DNA of 64,000 nucleotides from NCBI RefSeq assembly GCF_900176635.1, contig NZ_FXLN01000002.1:310001-374000 (forward strand). The letters run 5' to 3'. The DNA is from Clostridium merdae. Lineage in GTDB: Bacteria > Bacillota > Clostridia > Oscillospirales > Acutalibacteraceae. Position 1 is the first letter of the stretch; the number at the start of each line of letters is the position of its first letter. This document shows positions 51,759 to 59,858 of this stretch, in pieces. The notes beneath the pieces were generated by a model. It saw nothing but the letters and a program-made list of their open reading frames with translations, ran no database searches and had not been told where the DNA came from. Made by a program: the position numbers and the translations under genes.

Positions 51759-53024
51759 TTGATTACAAAAATCTTGCCAGGCACAAACATTGAGCTGAAA
51801 GCCGGCGCACGTGAGGATGGTTTGAGCGTTACGGGTGTTGTAGCGATGGCACTTCCTCTTCGCTGGGGTGAACAGGTGACCGTTATCAATGCAGGGGATA
51901 ATACACTGTTCCCTCTGGGTTACAAAATTACCGATCCTTCTATGAAATTGGTTCGCGAAGTGATGAACGGGGCTAAAAAGCTGATTTTGTACCGCCTTAA
52001 TGCGGCGGGTGAAAAAGCTTCAGCGAAGCTGAGCACTGGAATTACAGCAGAAGCGGTATATGCCGGTTCTCGCGGGAACGACCTTTCGGTTATTGTTAGT
52101 GCGAGCGGTGAAAAGTGGTTGGTGAAAACCTACCTTGGCACGCAGGAAGTGGATGCTCAGACAATTTCGTCTGTGGCAGAGTATTCAACGTATTATGTAG
52201 CACTTTCCGGCACTGGTGATCTGGAGCCTGTTACAGTTAAGCTGAGCGGCGGACTGGATGGAAGCACGGAAAGTGATTATACCGCATTTTTCTCAGAGCT
52301 GGAAAAGCGTGAATTTAACGTGGTTTGTAGCACGAATGCAGCGATGGCAGAGCCTGTTGTTAGCTTTGTTCAGGAGCAGAATGCCAATAAGGCGTATGTA
52401 CAGGGTGTTGTAACCGGCATAAACCCCAACTGCGAAAATGTTTATGCGTGCAACTCAACCGGCGGTGTTACAGTTGATTATGAGTTGACACCTGCGGAGG
52501 CTTGTGCGACACTTGCTGGCTTGATTGCTCAGGCAGGTGTGGAAAATAGCCTTACTTATAGCAGAGGCATCGCTGGTTGGACAGATGTAAAACCGCATTT
52601 GAGTCGTGACCAGCAGATTGACAGAACCCAGAAGGGCGAAGTTCTGTTTGTGCCGTTGTACGGTTCTCCGGCTGTTTTATATGACATTACCAGCCTGACT
52701 AAATTTGATGACAAACGACCAAAAGATTTTGGCAAGGGTTTGGTGATGCGTACCCTGCAGAAATATCAGGGTGATTTGCAGAAGCTGTTGGACACCAAGT
52801 GTGTTGGTAAAATTCGCAATAGTGTGGAAGGCCGTGCACAAATTAAAGCAATGGTATTTGAGATGACCACGCAGAATTATCTTGCCCCGGGATATGTGGA
52901 GGGTTTCTCTGCAGATGACATTACCGTGGCTGCTGGTTCAGAGCGTGATGCAGTGAATGTAGTAGTAGGCATTAAGGCGGTAGATACAGTTGATAAAATC
53001 TATGTTACCGTGACGGCACTTTAA
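51759..53024 (+). CDS. Contractile tail sheath protein, XkdK-like
   Basis: A 421-residue sheath subunit. N-terminal ILPGTNIELKAGAREDGLSVTGVVAMAL and the C-terminal domain GKIRNSVEGRAQIKAMVFEMTTQNYLAPG ... ITVAAGSERDAVNVVVGIKAVDTVDKIYVTV are typical of PBSX-type sheath proteins, where the last strand is the inter-subunit mesh. The start is TTG 51759, ten bases after AAGGAG. The presence of a sheath shows the tail is contractile. The tube gene follows 13 bases on. Confidence 0.93.
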   Translation: MITKILPGTNIELKAGAREDGLSVTGVVAMALPLRWGEQVTVINAGDNTLFPLGYKITDPSMKLVREVMNGAKKLILYRLNAAGEKASAKLSTGITAEAVYAGSRGNDLSVIVSASGEKWLVKTYLGTQEVDAQTISSVAEYSTYYVALSGTGDLEPVTVKLSGGLDGSTESDYTAFFSELEKREFNVVCSTNAAMAEPVVSFVQEQNANKAYVQGVVTGINPNCENVYACNSTGGVTVDYELTPAEACATLAGLIAQAGVENSLTYSRGIAGWTDVKPHLSRDQQIDRTQKGEVLFVPLYGSPAVLYDITSLTKFDDKRPKDFGKGLVMRTLQKYQGDLQKLLDTKCVGKIRNSVEGRAQIKAMVFEMTTQNYLAPGYVEGFSADDITVAAGSERDAVNVVVGIKAVDTVDKIYVTVTAL

Positions 53025-53037
53025 GGAGGAATGAAGA

Positions 53038-53478
53038 ATGGCTAAAACAAGATTACAGGACGTTTTTTCTGGACATGACGGCGAGGCATTTATTCGACTA
53101 AACGGTTCTATTGTGTCCGCATTTAAAGTCTCTAAAATCAACGCCAAGCTGGAAGCCGTGGTTGAAAATAGAAGGTTTTTGAATGACCCGATGGAGCAGG
53201 CAGCACAGCGTGGACTGAAGGGCAGCGGCGATATGACGTATTACCATACCACTCCCGCGTTTATTAAAGCAATGCGCGACTACAAAAATGGCGGAGCGGT
53301 ACCCAATATCAGCTTGCAGTTTTATGCGGCTTCTGCTAGCTCGCAGAGTAAACGCATTGGCGTAACCCTCTCCGATGTGGTTTTGGCGAATATCGGCTTG
53401 ATTGCGCTGGATGATAGCAGTGACAACGCGCAGACCATTGAGACTTCATTTACCTTTAACGACTTTGACTTGGCATAA
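53038..53478 (+). CDS. Phage tail tube protein, XkdM-like
   Basis: A 146-residue tube subunit (TRLQDVFSGHDGEAFIRLNG..., GDMTYYHTTPAFIKAM, TIETSFTFNDFDLA) of the PBSX XkdM type. Polymerises under the sheath to form the inner tube. ATG 53038 has AAGGAGG upstream. The GDM-YH-P motif and the final FNDFDLA are diagnostic. Confidence 0.9.
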   Translation: MAKTRLQDVFSGHDGEAFIRLNGSIVSAFKVSKINAKLEAVVENRRFLNDPMEQAAQRGLKGSGDMTYYHTTPAFIKAMRDYKNGGAVPNISLQFYAASASSQSKRIGVTLSDVVLANIGLIALDDSSDNAQTIETSFTFNDFDLA

Positions 53479-53490
53479 GGAGGGCTAACT

Positions 53491-53880
53491 ATGGATAAAT
53501 CTTTGATGCAATTTTTGCACCCGAATCGCAAACCCAACGTTACGTTTAAGCTGGATAGCTTTGGTGACGCAGAATTTGAAATGCGTGCGCTCAATGCAGA
53601 TGAAATGGGACAGATGTCTGCCGAGGTTCAGACAAAAGGCCTAAAGGGCTTAGAGGCTCTTTACCCCACCATTGCGCTGAGTTTGGTGAGCCCGAATTTG
53701 AGCAGTGCGGAACTGTTGGATGCTCTGTCTGAAAAAGAGGGCAGAAGAATTTTGAGCCCTACGGATGCGCTAAAGACGATGTTCACCGCAGGTGAAATTG
53801 GCGCACTGCTCAATATTTATAATGAGCATGCTGACGTAACCATCGATTTTGGGAATAAGGTGGATGAAGCAAAAAACTAA
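53491..53880 (+). CDS. Tail assembly chaperone, XkdN-like, upstream (0-frame) product
   Basis: A 129-residue protein (LMQFLHPNRKPNVTFKLDSFGDAEFEMRALNADEMGQMS ...) in the XkdN/tail-assembly-chaperone position between tube and tape measure. The last codons are GCA AAA AAC TAA, which contain the slippery heptamer A AAA AAC. It is therefore the shorter product of a frameshifted pair, analogous to lambda gpG. It binds the tape measure protein during tail assembly. Confidence 0.88.
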   Translation: MDKSLMQFLHPNRKPNVTFKLDSFGDAEFEMRALNADEMGQMSAEVQTKGLKGLEALYPTIALSLVSPNLSSAELLDALSEKEGRRILSPTDALKTMFTAGEIGALLNIYNEHADVTIDFGNKVDEAKN

Positions 53881-54035
53881 TCGAGCAGGGCGAGGATGGT
53901 TTTTGCTTCTATGCACATCTGGCCCTGCAGAACCACAATATACTTCCTCATGATTTTATGGAGCTGTCAGTACAGGAGAGGGCATTCATTATTGCAAGCG
54001 ATCTGATTGTAAATAGTGAGATGCGTAAAAATTAA
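53491..54035 (+). CDS. Tail assembly chaperone, -1 frameshift (G-GT-like) fusion product
   Basis: Predicted by -1 slippage on A AAA AAC (53871-53877): the 0-frame is followed by re-reading of 53877, giving 52 further residues (LIEQGEDGFCFYAHLALQNH and so on to SEMRKN) before the stop at 54033-54035. The downstream frame lacks any start codon or ribosome binding site near its beginning, yet encodes a sensible acidic helical domain, which is just what the conserved frameshift of tail assembly genes predicts. The fusion would have about 181 residues. Confidence 0.8.
53871..53877 (+). promoter_or_regulatory. -1 ribosomal frameshift site A AAA AAC
   Basis: Canonical X XXY YYZ heptamer in the 0-frame, directly followed by the UAA stop, between the two chaperone reading frames. 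A stem (54037-54055) lies far downstream, so stimulation would have to come from closer structure or the stop itself. Confidence 0.85.
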
Positions 54036-54036
54036 A

Positions 54037-54055
54037 GCGGCGGAATTTCCGCCGC
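54037..54055 (+). promoter_or_regulatory. GC-rich hairpin between chaperone and tape-measure genes
   Basis: GCGGCGG-AATTT-CCGCCGC, a 7-bp stem immediately after the frameshift product stop codon; no T-run. Possibly a translational or mRNA-processing element. Confidence 0.6.
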
Positions 54056-54065
54056 CTCTGGCTCT

Positions 54066-55424
54066 ATGATTCATTCCCCAAAAATAAATGGGAAAGGAGT
54101 GATCTCAATCGCTAAATTTAAGTTGGAAGATTTAATTAAGCCAGAAGATTTACTAAAAAAAGCAGGAGAATATTCTTACAAATATTTTATTAGTGGAATT
54201 GAAAATGCAGAAAATCAGCAAGTGAATAAAATTTCGCTACAGTCTATGCTCGGAAGTGAATCGGCCGGAACGGCGCTTTATGATTATGCAAAAACGTATG
54301 GTGCACAAAAATCTATATTGGGTATAGGTGGTACTTTAAACGCAACGAAGCAGTTTGCACAGTTTACAAACAATATAGATATAATAACTCGATTGTACGG
54401 ATTAGCAGAGCGACTTTACGCACGCGATCCTTCTCAGGGGAAAGAAAAAGCAGTTTCCTCCGTTCAGTCGTTGCTAATGGGGGATGCTTCTGCCGTTCAA
54501 AACGATTATCAAATTTGGGGAGCAGATGGAAATAAGGTAAACTCCCTCATGGCAAGTGGCGATATGAATGGAGCAATTGATTATATGCTGGAGGCCTTTG
54601 ATGAATGTGGGGCTTCACAGGAAATCGTGCTAGCAAACTTTGAATCATTACAGACACAGGCAGACAAGTTTGGAGAAGGCATGCAGTACGCGTTGGGAGA
54701 CCAATCTGGTTCCGTGGTGCAGGGGCTATCAGCTCTCTTACAACAATTAAATAATCAGCTGAAAAATGGAGGACTTAATTGGTTCTTTAATATTATTGGA
54801 GATGGAATGGAATGGCTCGGAAACGCATTATCATGGGTTGCGGAGAATTTAAATACACTGATAAAAATCTTTCGGATAGGTGCTGAAGCTCTTATGGGAT
54901 TTGCAAAAGCTATGAAAGTTGCAGCCGTGGCTACAAATATACTAAAATTTGTATTTGGAGGAGTTCCTGTCAAGGTAATTACTCTAATTGCATGTCTGCT
55001 CGGAGCTGGTGCGGGAACGGCCTCAATTCTAAATATGGAAGATGAAGAAAATAAGGATTCCGAGGGAAGCACATTTAAGGATTTAGATAAATTAAAAGCT
55101 GAAGCACAAAATGGTATGGATGGCTCAAAGATAAAGAAAAGACCTACAGATTTAAGTTCTTCATCACTTCATACAGAAATCACTAATACTGCTCCAATTG
55201 CAGTAACCGGAAAAATGGAGATTGAAAAAGAAGTGCTGCGTTATCAGTTCGATTTGGCAGCGCAGAAGGCAATGGCGGTATTCCGTATGCAGCAATATGT
55301 GCCGCAGGTAATCATTCAAAACCAAAATGTAAGCCAGACCGCTGACCTCAATGAGATTAATCACAGCTTAGGCGATATCATATATCAAAATCTGCAAACG
55401 CAGCCAGCGGGGGTGTATGGATGA
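54066..55424 (+). CDS. Short tape measure protein
   Basis: Up to 452 residues. The tape measure role follows from position (after the chaperone, before XkdP) and from a central hydrophobic stretch (about residues 245-325: IFRIGAEALMGFAKAMKVAA, then LIACLLGAGAGTASIL) within a mostly helical, Gln/Asn-rich chain. PBSX XkdO is around three times longer, so this tail would be short. Start is unresolved: ATG 54066 lacks a ribosome binding site, while AAAGGAG (54093-54099) is eight bases before an in-frame ATC at 54108. The stop overlaps the next start (ATGA). Confidence 0.75.
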   Translation: MIHSPKINGKGVISIAKFKLEDLIKPEDLLKKAGEYSYKYFISGIENAENQQVNKISLQSMLGSESAGTALYDYAKTYGAQKSILGIGGTLNATKQFAQFTNNIDIITRLYGLAERLYARDPSQGKEKAVSSVQSLLMGDASAVQNDYQIWGADGNKVNSLMASGDMNGAIDYMLEAFDECGASQEIVLANFESLQTQADKFGEGMQYALGDQSGSVVQGLSALLQQLNNQLKNGGLNWFFNIIGDGMEWLGNALSWVAENLNTLIKIFRIGAEALMGFAKAMKVAAVATNILKFVFGGVPVKVITLIACLLGAGAGTASILNMEDEENKDSEGSTFKDLDKLKAEAQNGMDGSKIKKRPTDLSSSSLHTEITNTAPIAVTGKMEIEKEVLRYQFDLAAQKAMAVFRMQQYVPQVIIQNQNVSQTADLNEINHSLGDIIYQNLQTQPAGVYG

Positions 55425-56281
55425 CCTATTATGTAAATCTAGGTGGTATTTTGCTTTATGGGATAAAGAATGTAGAGGATAACAGTGAACGTGAAATTAC
55501 TTCTTACGACGGCATCGGGCAAGGATTCTTCCCGGTGCCGGAATCCCGAAAGCTACGAACCTGGACATTTGAATGTGAAATGACGGAACAGAATCGGAAT
55601 AGACTGGCGAATTGGACTGCTGCCAGTAAGGTTTTTACAGGTTTTGAGGTCCTGCTTGCCACGAAAGACCCAAGCCGATTCATTTTTGTATCAAACAATC
55701 GAAATGAGTCAATGTCCGGATACTTAACAGGGTACAGCAAAAAGGAAGAATACCCCGGAATTTATAACGTAACAGTAAAGGTAACAGAATATAAGGCGGC
55801 TGGTGTGAAAACGACGGACGTTCCATATATTAAGCGCCCCGGAAAAGCGCCTGCAATTCCTAAAGTAGTTGTTTTTGATAGTAAAACAACTCCATATAGT
55901 CTTATTAGAAGGACAGGAAAAGATGAAGAAAGCAGTGGAGGCGGCGGGATCAGTGGAGGCGGCGGAGGTTGTGGAGGTAGTGGAGCCAGCAGAAGCAGTG
56001 GTTTTTTTGGGTTTCTCGATGGATTGGGAGAAAAAGTTAATCAATTTTATAAAGATTCATTAGTTATTAAAGATCGTACAAATGGAGCTTTTAAAGTTAA
56101 TCCAGCTACTTTAAACGATGGTCAAGATAGTTCGTATATTATTGCTATGGATACTATCAAAAATAAGGAACAAATTCTCAAAGGAATTAATTCTGCCGCT
56201 AACACTGCCGCTACAATTGGAAAAGCGATGGATAATTACGCCAAAAGCATACCAGATGGGGCAATTGGTGGTAATAATTAG
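55421..56281 (+). CDS. XkdP-like baseplate/tail protein with a broken LysM segment
   Basis: A 286-residue protein. The N-terminal about 130 residues (YYVNLGGILLYGIKNVEDNSEREITSYDGIGQ..., then GYLTGYSKKEEYPGIYNVTVKVTEY) match the XkdP/baseplate domain. The segment VVVFDSKTTPYSLIRRTGKD looks like the first half of a LysM repeat (as in YTVKSGDTLWSIARK), then breaks off into a Gly/Ser-rich run (SSGGGGISGGGGGCGGSGAS) and a new helical C-terminus. The peptidoglycan-binding function is probably lost. ATGA overlap with the tape measure gene. Confidence 0.8.
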   Translation: MTYYVNLGGILLYGIKNVEDNSEREITSYDGIGQGFFPVPESRKLRTWTFECEMTEQNRNRLANWTAASKVFTGFEVLLATKDPSRFIFVSNNRNESMSGYLTGYSKKEEYPGIYNVTVKVTEYKAAGVKTTDVPYIKRPGKAPAIPKVVVFDSKTTPYSLIRRTGKDEESSGGGGISGGGGGCGGSGASRSSGFFGFLDGLGEKVNQFYKDSLVIKDRTNGAFKVNPATLNDGQDSSYIIAMDTIKNKEQILKGINSAANTAATIGKAMDNYAKSIPDGAIGGNN

Positions 56282-56293
56282 GCAGGTGAAAAA

Positions 56294-57232
56294 ATGCTAC
56301 TTATTAATAATACCGATATTTCGGATATTGCACTGAATATAACGCATCAATCTTCTTGGAACAATGGAGCCAGTAAGTTTAGCTTTGAGTACCCTACCTA
56401 TAAAACGGGAATGTTCCCCAATGGTAGCACGGTGGTGTTCACCTACGGCAACGCGAATATATTTTATGGGTTTCTTTTCACAACAAAACAGGATACTAAA
56501 AAGTATAGCTGTGTTTGTTACGACCAGCTACGGTATTTAAAGGCGAAGAACTCCATTATTCGGCCGGTGAGTACCCTAACGGAGTTTTTGAACACGGTGG
56601 CAGCTGGAATAGGAGACCGCATTCGTTTGGGACAGGTCGATAATACGGAAGTAAAGTTAACAAAGTTTCGGTTTCTAGATCAGACACACCTGGATATGAT
56701 TTACAAATCGATAGAGGAAAATCTTTATACCAATGGATACTGGTATGTACTTCGGGATCAGTTTGGCGCCATTATACTGCGGGATATGGTGGATTTGCGG
56801 TTGCCGATTATAATTGGTGACGGCTCCATGGCGACTGGCTTTGATTACGAACGCTCTATTGATGAGGATACCTTTAACTATATTAAGGTTGTTAAGGATG
56901 ACAATAAAACAGGTATTCGAAATGCCTATGTCGCTTCTGATAGTAGTAATGTAAATCATTGGGGAAAGCTGCAATATTACGATAGAGTAGATGCTGACCT
57001 GAACGAATCGCAGCTCGCTGCCCGAGCGCATCAATTACTGCAGCTAAAGAACCGGGAGACTCAGTCACTAAAGGTTGAGTGTATGGGTGATACCCGCGTG
57101 TTTGGAGGCAGTGGTATCCGAATAAAAATTGCAGAAGCGGGTCTTGACCTGTGGGCGGTTGCAGACCAAGTGACGCACAATTTTGGGCACAACAAGCACA
57201 CCATGAGTTTGGAATTAAAGTTTGTGTGGTGA
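56294..57232 (+). CDS. XkdQ-like baseplate hub protein
   Basis: A 312-residue hub/late-control-D-type protein. LLINNTDISDIALNITHQSS, KYSCVCYDQLRYLKAKNSI, SFSYKSIEENLYTNGYWYVLRD and the final FNYIKVVKDDNKTGIRNAYVASD region are in the PBSX XkdQ pattern. It forms the central hub of the baseplate between tail tube and spike. GCAGGTG precedes ATG 56294. Fully supported by its position. Confidence 0.88.
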   Translation: MLLINNTDISDIALNITHQSSWNNGASKFSFEYPTYKTGMFPNGSTVVFTYGNANIFYGFLFTTKQDTKKYSCVCYDQLRYLKAKNSIIRPVSTLTEFLNTVAAGIGDRIRLGQVDNTEVKLTKFRFLDQTHLDMIYKSIEENLYTNGYWYVLRDQFGAIILRDMVDLRLPIIIGDGSMATGFDYERSIDEDTFNYIKVVKDDNKTGIRNAYVASDSSNVNHWGKLQYYDRVDADLNESQLAARAHQLLQLKNRETQSLKVECMGDTRVFGGSGIRIKIAEAGLDLWAVADQVTHNFGHNKHTMSLELKFVW

Positions 57233-57236
57233 TGAT

Positions 57237-57476
57237 ATGGATTTAAATACGGCCATTAAAAGCATTGTAAAAGAATACCTGCAAAATGAGGCACTCTGTG
57301 ATTTAATTTATGGCACATGGGGTAGCTCCAATATTAAAGTGGACAACCGCCCGCTGGTGATTCCGCTTGACATGGTGGATGTACCCAAAGGCCTTACTAT
57401 TACAATTGGGTCGAGGGTGAGTTTAATCCAAAAGCATGGTGGCCAGCGTTTTGCGGTGATAGGGGTGATGGAATGA
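57237..57476 (+). CDS. DUF2577 family protein, XkdR-like
   Basis: A 79-residue protein (LNTAIKSIVKEYLQNEALCDLIYGTW, LVIPLDMVDVPKGLTITIGSRVSLIQKHGGQRFAVIGVM) of the DUF2577 type. It is a small OB-like baseplate component, found in PBSX between XkdQ and XkdS. ATG 57237 with GGTGAT upstream is preferred to TTG 57222. It overlaps the next gene by four bases. Confidence 0.85.
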   Translation: MDLNTAIKSIVKEYLQNEALCDLIYGTWGSSNIKVDNRPLVIPLDMVDVPKGLTITIGSRVSLIQKHGGQRFAVIGVME

Positions 57477-57862
57477 GTGTGCTAAAAACCTATGGTGACG
57501 ACGTATATAGTTTTCATCCGTCCAAAACGTGGCGGTTGTCCGGGAATCATCTTCAAGGGATGATTGACGGGAAAGAAGCTGCAGCACAAGCGGCGAGTCT
57601 TGCTCTATCCACAGAGCGATTCCTTTACGACATTTTTTCGTACGATTATGGAGTGGAGCTTGCGGATTTAATCGGAAAGGATCGGGAATATGTACAAGCT
57701 GACTTCCGGCGGCGCATAGAAGAAGCACTCGGTGAGGATGACCGGATTACGGGAATCTCTAATTATCAGATTACGTTTGATGGCGAAGTTGCAACTGTTC
57801 ACTTTACAGTGAACACCATCTTTGGAGATTTCAACACAGAAAGGAGTGTAACGCTTGGCTGA
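57473..57862 (+). CDS. DUF2634 baseplate wedge protein, XkdS-like
   Basis: A 129-residue protein of the gp25/DUF2634 type: KTYGDDVYSFHPSKTWRLSGNHLQGMIDGKEAAAQA, FLYDIFSYDYGVELADLIGKDREYVQADFRRRIEEAL. Forms part of the baseplate wedge with the following J protein, which overlaps it by eight bases. Confidence 0.9.
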   Translation: MSVLKTYGDDVYSFHPSKTWRLSGNHLQGMIDGKEAAAQAASLALSTERFLYDIFSYDYGVELADLIGKDREYVQADFRRRIEEALGEDDRITGISNYQITFDGEVATVHFTVNTIFGDFNTERSVTLG

Positions 57863-58934
57863 ACCTTATGAATATGAAGCAATCCTGAAACAAATGCTCG
57901 ATCAAGTGCCAAACAGCATCGATAAACGTGAGGGAAGCATCATTTACCATACATTAGCACCTACTGCGTTTGTTTTGGCGCAGCAGTCTTATATGATAGC
58001 CTATTTGACTGACCTACTGTTTGCAGACACAGCAGAGGAGGAATGGCTAGACCGAGTCACATCCGATTTTGGTGTCGATCGAGACCAAGCAACACAGGCG
58101 ATACGGCAAATCAATACCTTTGATTCCTCCGGTGCGCCAAAGGATATTCCGCTTGGCAGTCGCTTTGCAATAGAGGATGTTTCCTTTACAACAAAGGAAA
58201 AGCTTGCGGATGGGCAGTACAAAGCAATCTGTGATAAATACGGGATGCAGGGAAATGCGTATGGTGGCGAAATTCTGCCAGTGGATAACATTAATGGATT
58301 GGCTTCGGCACAATTAATTGCTCCTGCTCTCATTCCAGCAAGGGATCAGGAAAGCGATGAGTCCCTGCGCGCAAGGTTCCATACCGCAGTTCGGCAGCAG
58401 CCATATGGCGGCAATATTGCGGACTACAAAGAAAAGACACTTTCCATTGACGGAGTGGGTACAGTGCAGGTATTCGGCGCCTTGACTATGGGAGCGGGCA
58501 GCGTTGGGCTGGTTATTGGCGATGAGCAGGGCAATACCGCAACGCAGACGCTTGTAGATAAGGTGCAATCGGTAATGGGAACGAACGGTGACGGCATTGC
58601 CCCCATTGGGCACACCGTAACGGTAGGTACCTCCGTAGACTTGCCCGTTGAGGTTATGGCACAAGTGAGACTGCGGCATGGTACGAACTTAGCCCTTGTA
58701 AAAGCTTCTGTGGAAAAAGCAATTAGCGATTACATTGGCAGCATCGGTTTTGCAGAGGAGACGGTCTTTTACGCAAAGCTGGTGGCGAACATATTAAATT
58801 CGCATGAAAGCGTAGTGGATGTTGGAACGGTAACGCTAAACGGGGAAAGTGCAAACTTATCCTTGGAAAAATCCTTCTCTGCGTATCAGGTTCCGGTAAT
58901 GGGGGCGATCACAGTGAGCGAGGTGACCGGCTGA
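57855..58934 (+). CDS. Baseplate J/gp47-family protein, XkdT-like
   Basis: A 359-residue baseplate wedge protein. IDKREGSIIYHTLAPTAFVLAQQSYMIAYLTDLLFADTAEEEWLDRVTSDFGVDRDQATQ, then PARDQESDESLRARFHTAVRQQPYGGNIADYK and IDGVGTVQVFGA are characteristic of Baseplate_J proteins. TTG 57855 is eight bases after AAAGGAG. Its end overlaps the next gene by one base. Confidence 0.93.
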   Translation: MAEPYEYEAILKQMLDQVPNSIDKREGSIIYHTLAPTAFVLAQQSYMIAYLTDLLFADTAEEEWLDRVTSDFGVDRDQATQAIRQINTFDSSGAPKDIPLGSRFAIEDVSFTTKEKLADGQYKAICDKYGMQGNAYGGEILPVDNINGLASAQLIAPALIPARDQESDESLRARFHTAVRQQPYGGNIADYKEKTLSIDGVGTVQVFGALTMGAGSVGLVIGDEQGNTATQTLVDKVQSVMGTNGDGIAPIGHTVTVGTSVDLPVEVMAQVRLRHGTNLALVKASVEKAISDYIGSIGFAEETVFYAKLVANILNSHESVVDVGTVTLNGESANLSLEKSFSAYQVPVMGAITVSEVTG

Positions 58935-59497
58935 TGTTTTACGACCACAAGAACGATTTTAAAGGCTATTTAATCGACCGACTGCAGGATGTTGTGGAAA
59001 TCGATGCGATTGCCGGAGTTGTAAATATACAAATGGATGCTTTGTCCGAGCAGGTACGGAAGATGGTAAAGAACAAATCGGTTTCCACCTGTGACGAAGA
59101 GGGGGCGCAGCGCTGGGAGAAGCTGCTCGGCGTCTCCTCCCCCATGAATTCTACCTTGCAAGCGCGGCGCGATGCACTGAAAGCAAAGCTGATGACAAAA
59201 CCGCCCATCAACATTAATGTACTGCGCAATATGGTAGAAGCGTACATGGGGCTGAATGTAGAGGTAAGCGTAGAGGATTTTGTGATAAAGGTTCGCTATC
59301 GCGGAGAAAGCCGAATATCCGATTTAAAGCCCTTGTATGTAACGGCTTATGAGACGATTCCCGCGAACCTGCTATTGGACATCGCCTACATTTACCTTAC
59401 TTGGGATGAGCTAGATGACCAAGCACTTACCTTTGACCAATTGGATGAAAAAAATCTAACCTTAACGCAGCTAGAAAGGGGAGAGTGGATTGCCTGA
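58934..59497 (+). CDS. DUF2313 baseplate protein, XkdU/YmfQ-like
   Basis: A 187-residue tail-end protein (FKGYLIDRLQDVVEIDAIAGVVNIQMDALSEQ, EEGAQRWEKLLGVSS, ALKAKLMTKPPININVLRNMVEAYMG) of the DUF2313/gpI type that connects the baseplate to the fibres. The C-terminus ends with two ELDDQALTFDQLDEKNLTLTQLE-like repeats. It overlaps the first fibre gene by eight bases. Confidence 0.88.
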   Translation: MFYDHKNDFKGYLIDRLQDVVEIDAIAGVVNIQMDALSEQVRKMVKNKSVSTCDEEGAQRWEKLLGVSSPMNSTLQARRDALKAKLMTKPPININVLRNMVEAYMGLNVEVSVEDFVIKVRYRGESRISDLKPLYVTAYETIPANLLLDIAYIYLTWDELDDQALTFDQLDEKNLTLTQLERGEWIA

Positions 59498-59858
59498 TAT
59501 TACAAGTTTATTTGAAGGAGCGGACGGGGTATCCCGCACTCTGTTTAACCAAAAACTCAGCGATATGAATGCGCACGGGAATGATACTACTAGGCATGTG
59601 ACGGAAAAAGAGAGAAGAAAATGGAACATAGGCAGCGTTGGCACTTGTGTTGATGGAAAAATGACCAGCATTTTAGCCGACGGCTCCATACAAGAAGAAA
59701 TGGAAGATACCATTGAAATTACGAGATTTTTAGGGAACGGCAATATTGAGAAAATCGTAAAAAGCAAGCCGGAGAATAAAGTATTACTGAAAAAAACCAC
59801 AGAATTTTTAGCTGACGGAAAAATTAGAGAGGTGGTTACAGATTATGAGTTGGGCTGA
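59490..59858 (+). CDS. Fibre adaptor protein, first cassette
   Basis: A 122-residue protein starting at TTG 59490 with AAAGGGGAGAG upstream. Its first 46 residues (LPDITSLFEGADGVSRTLFN, then SDMNAHGNDTTRHVTEKERRKWN) are nearly the same as the start of the protein at 62066, and look like an attachment domain; the rest (DGKMTSILADGSIQEEMED, FLADGKIREVV) is a beta-rich collar. It probably fixes the first fibre to the baseplate. It overlaps the next gene by 14 bases. Confidence 0.75.
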   Translation: MPDITSLFEGADGVSRTLFNQKLSDMNAHGNDTTRHVTEKERRKWNIGSVGTCVDGKMTSILADGSIQEEMEDTIEITRFLGNGNIEKIVKSKPENKVLLKKTTEFLADGKIREVVTDYELG

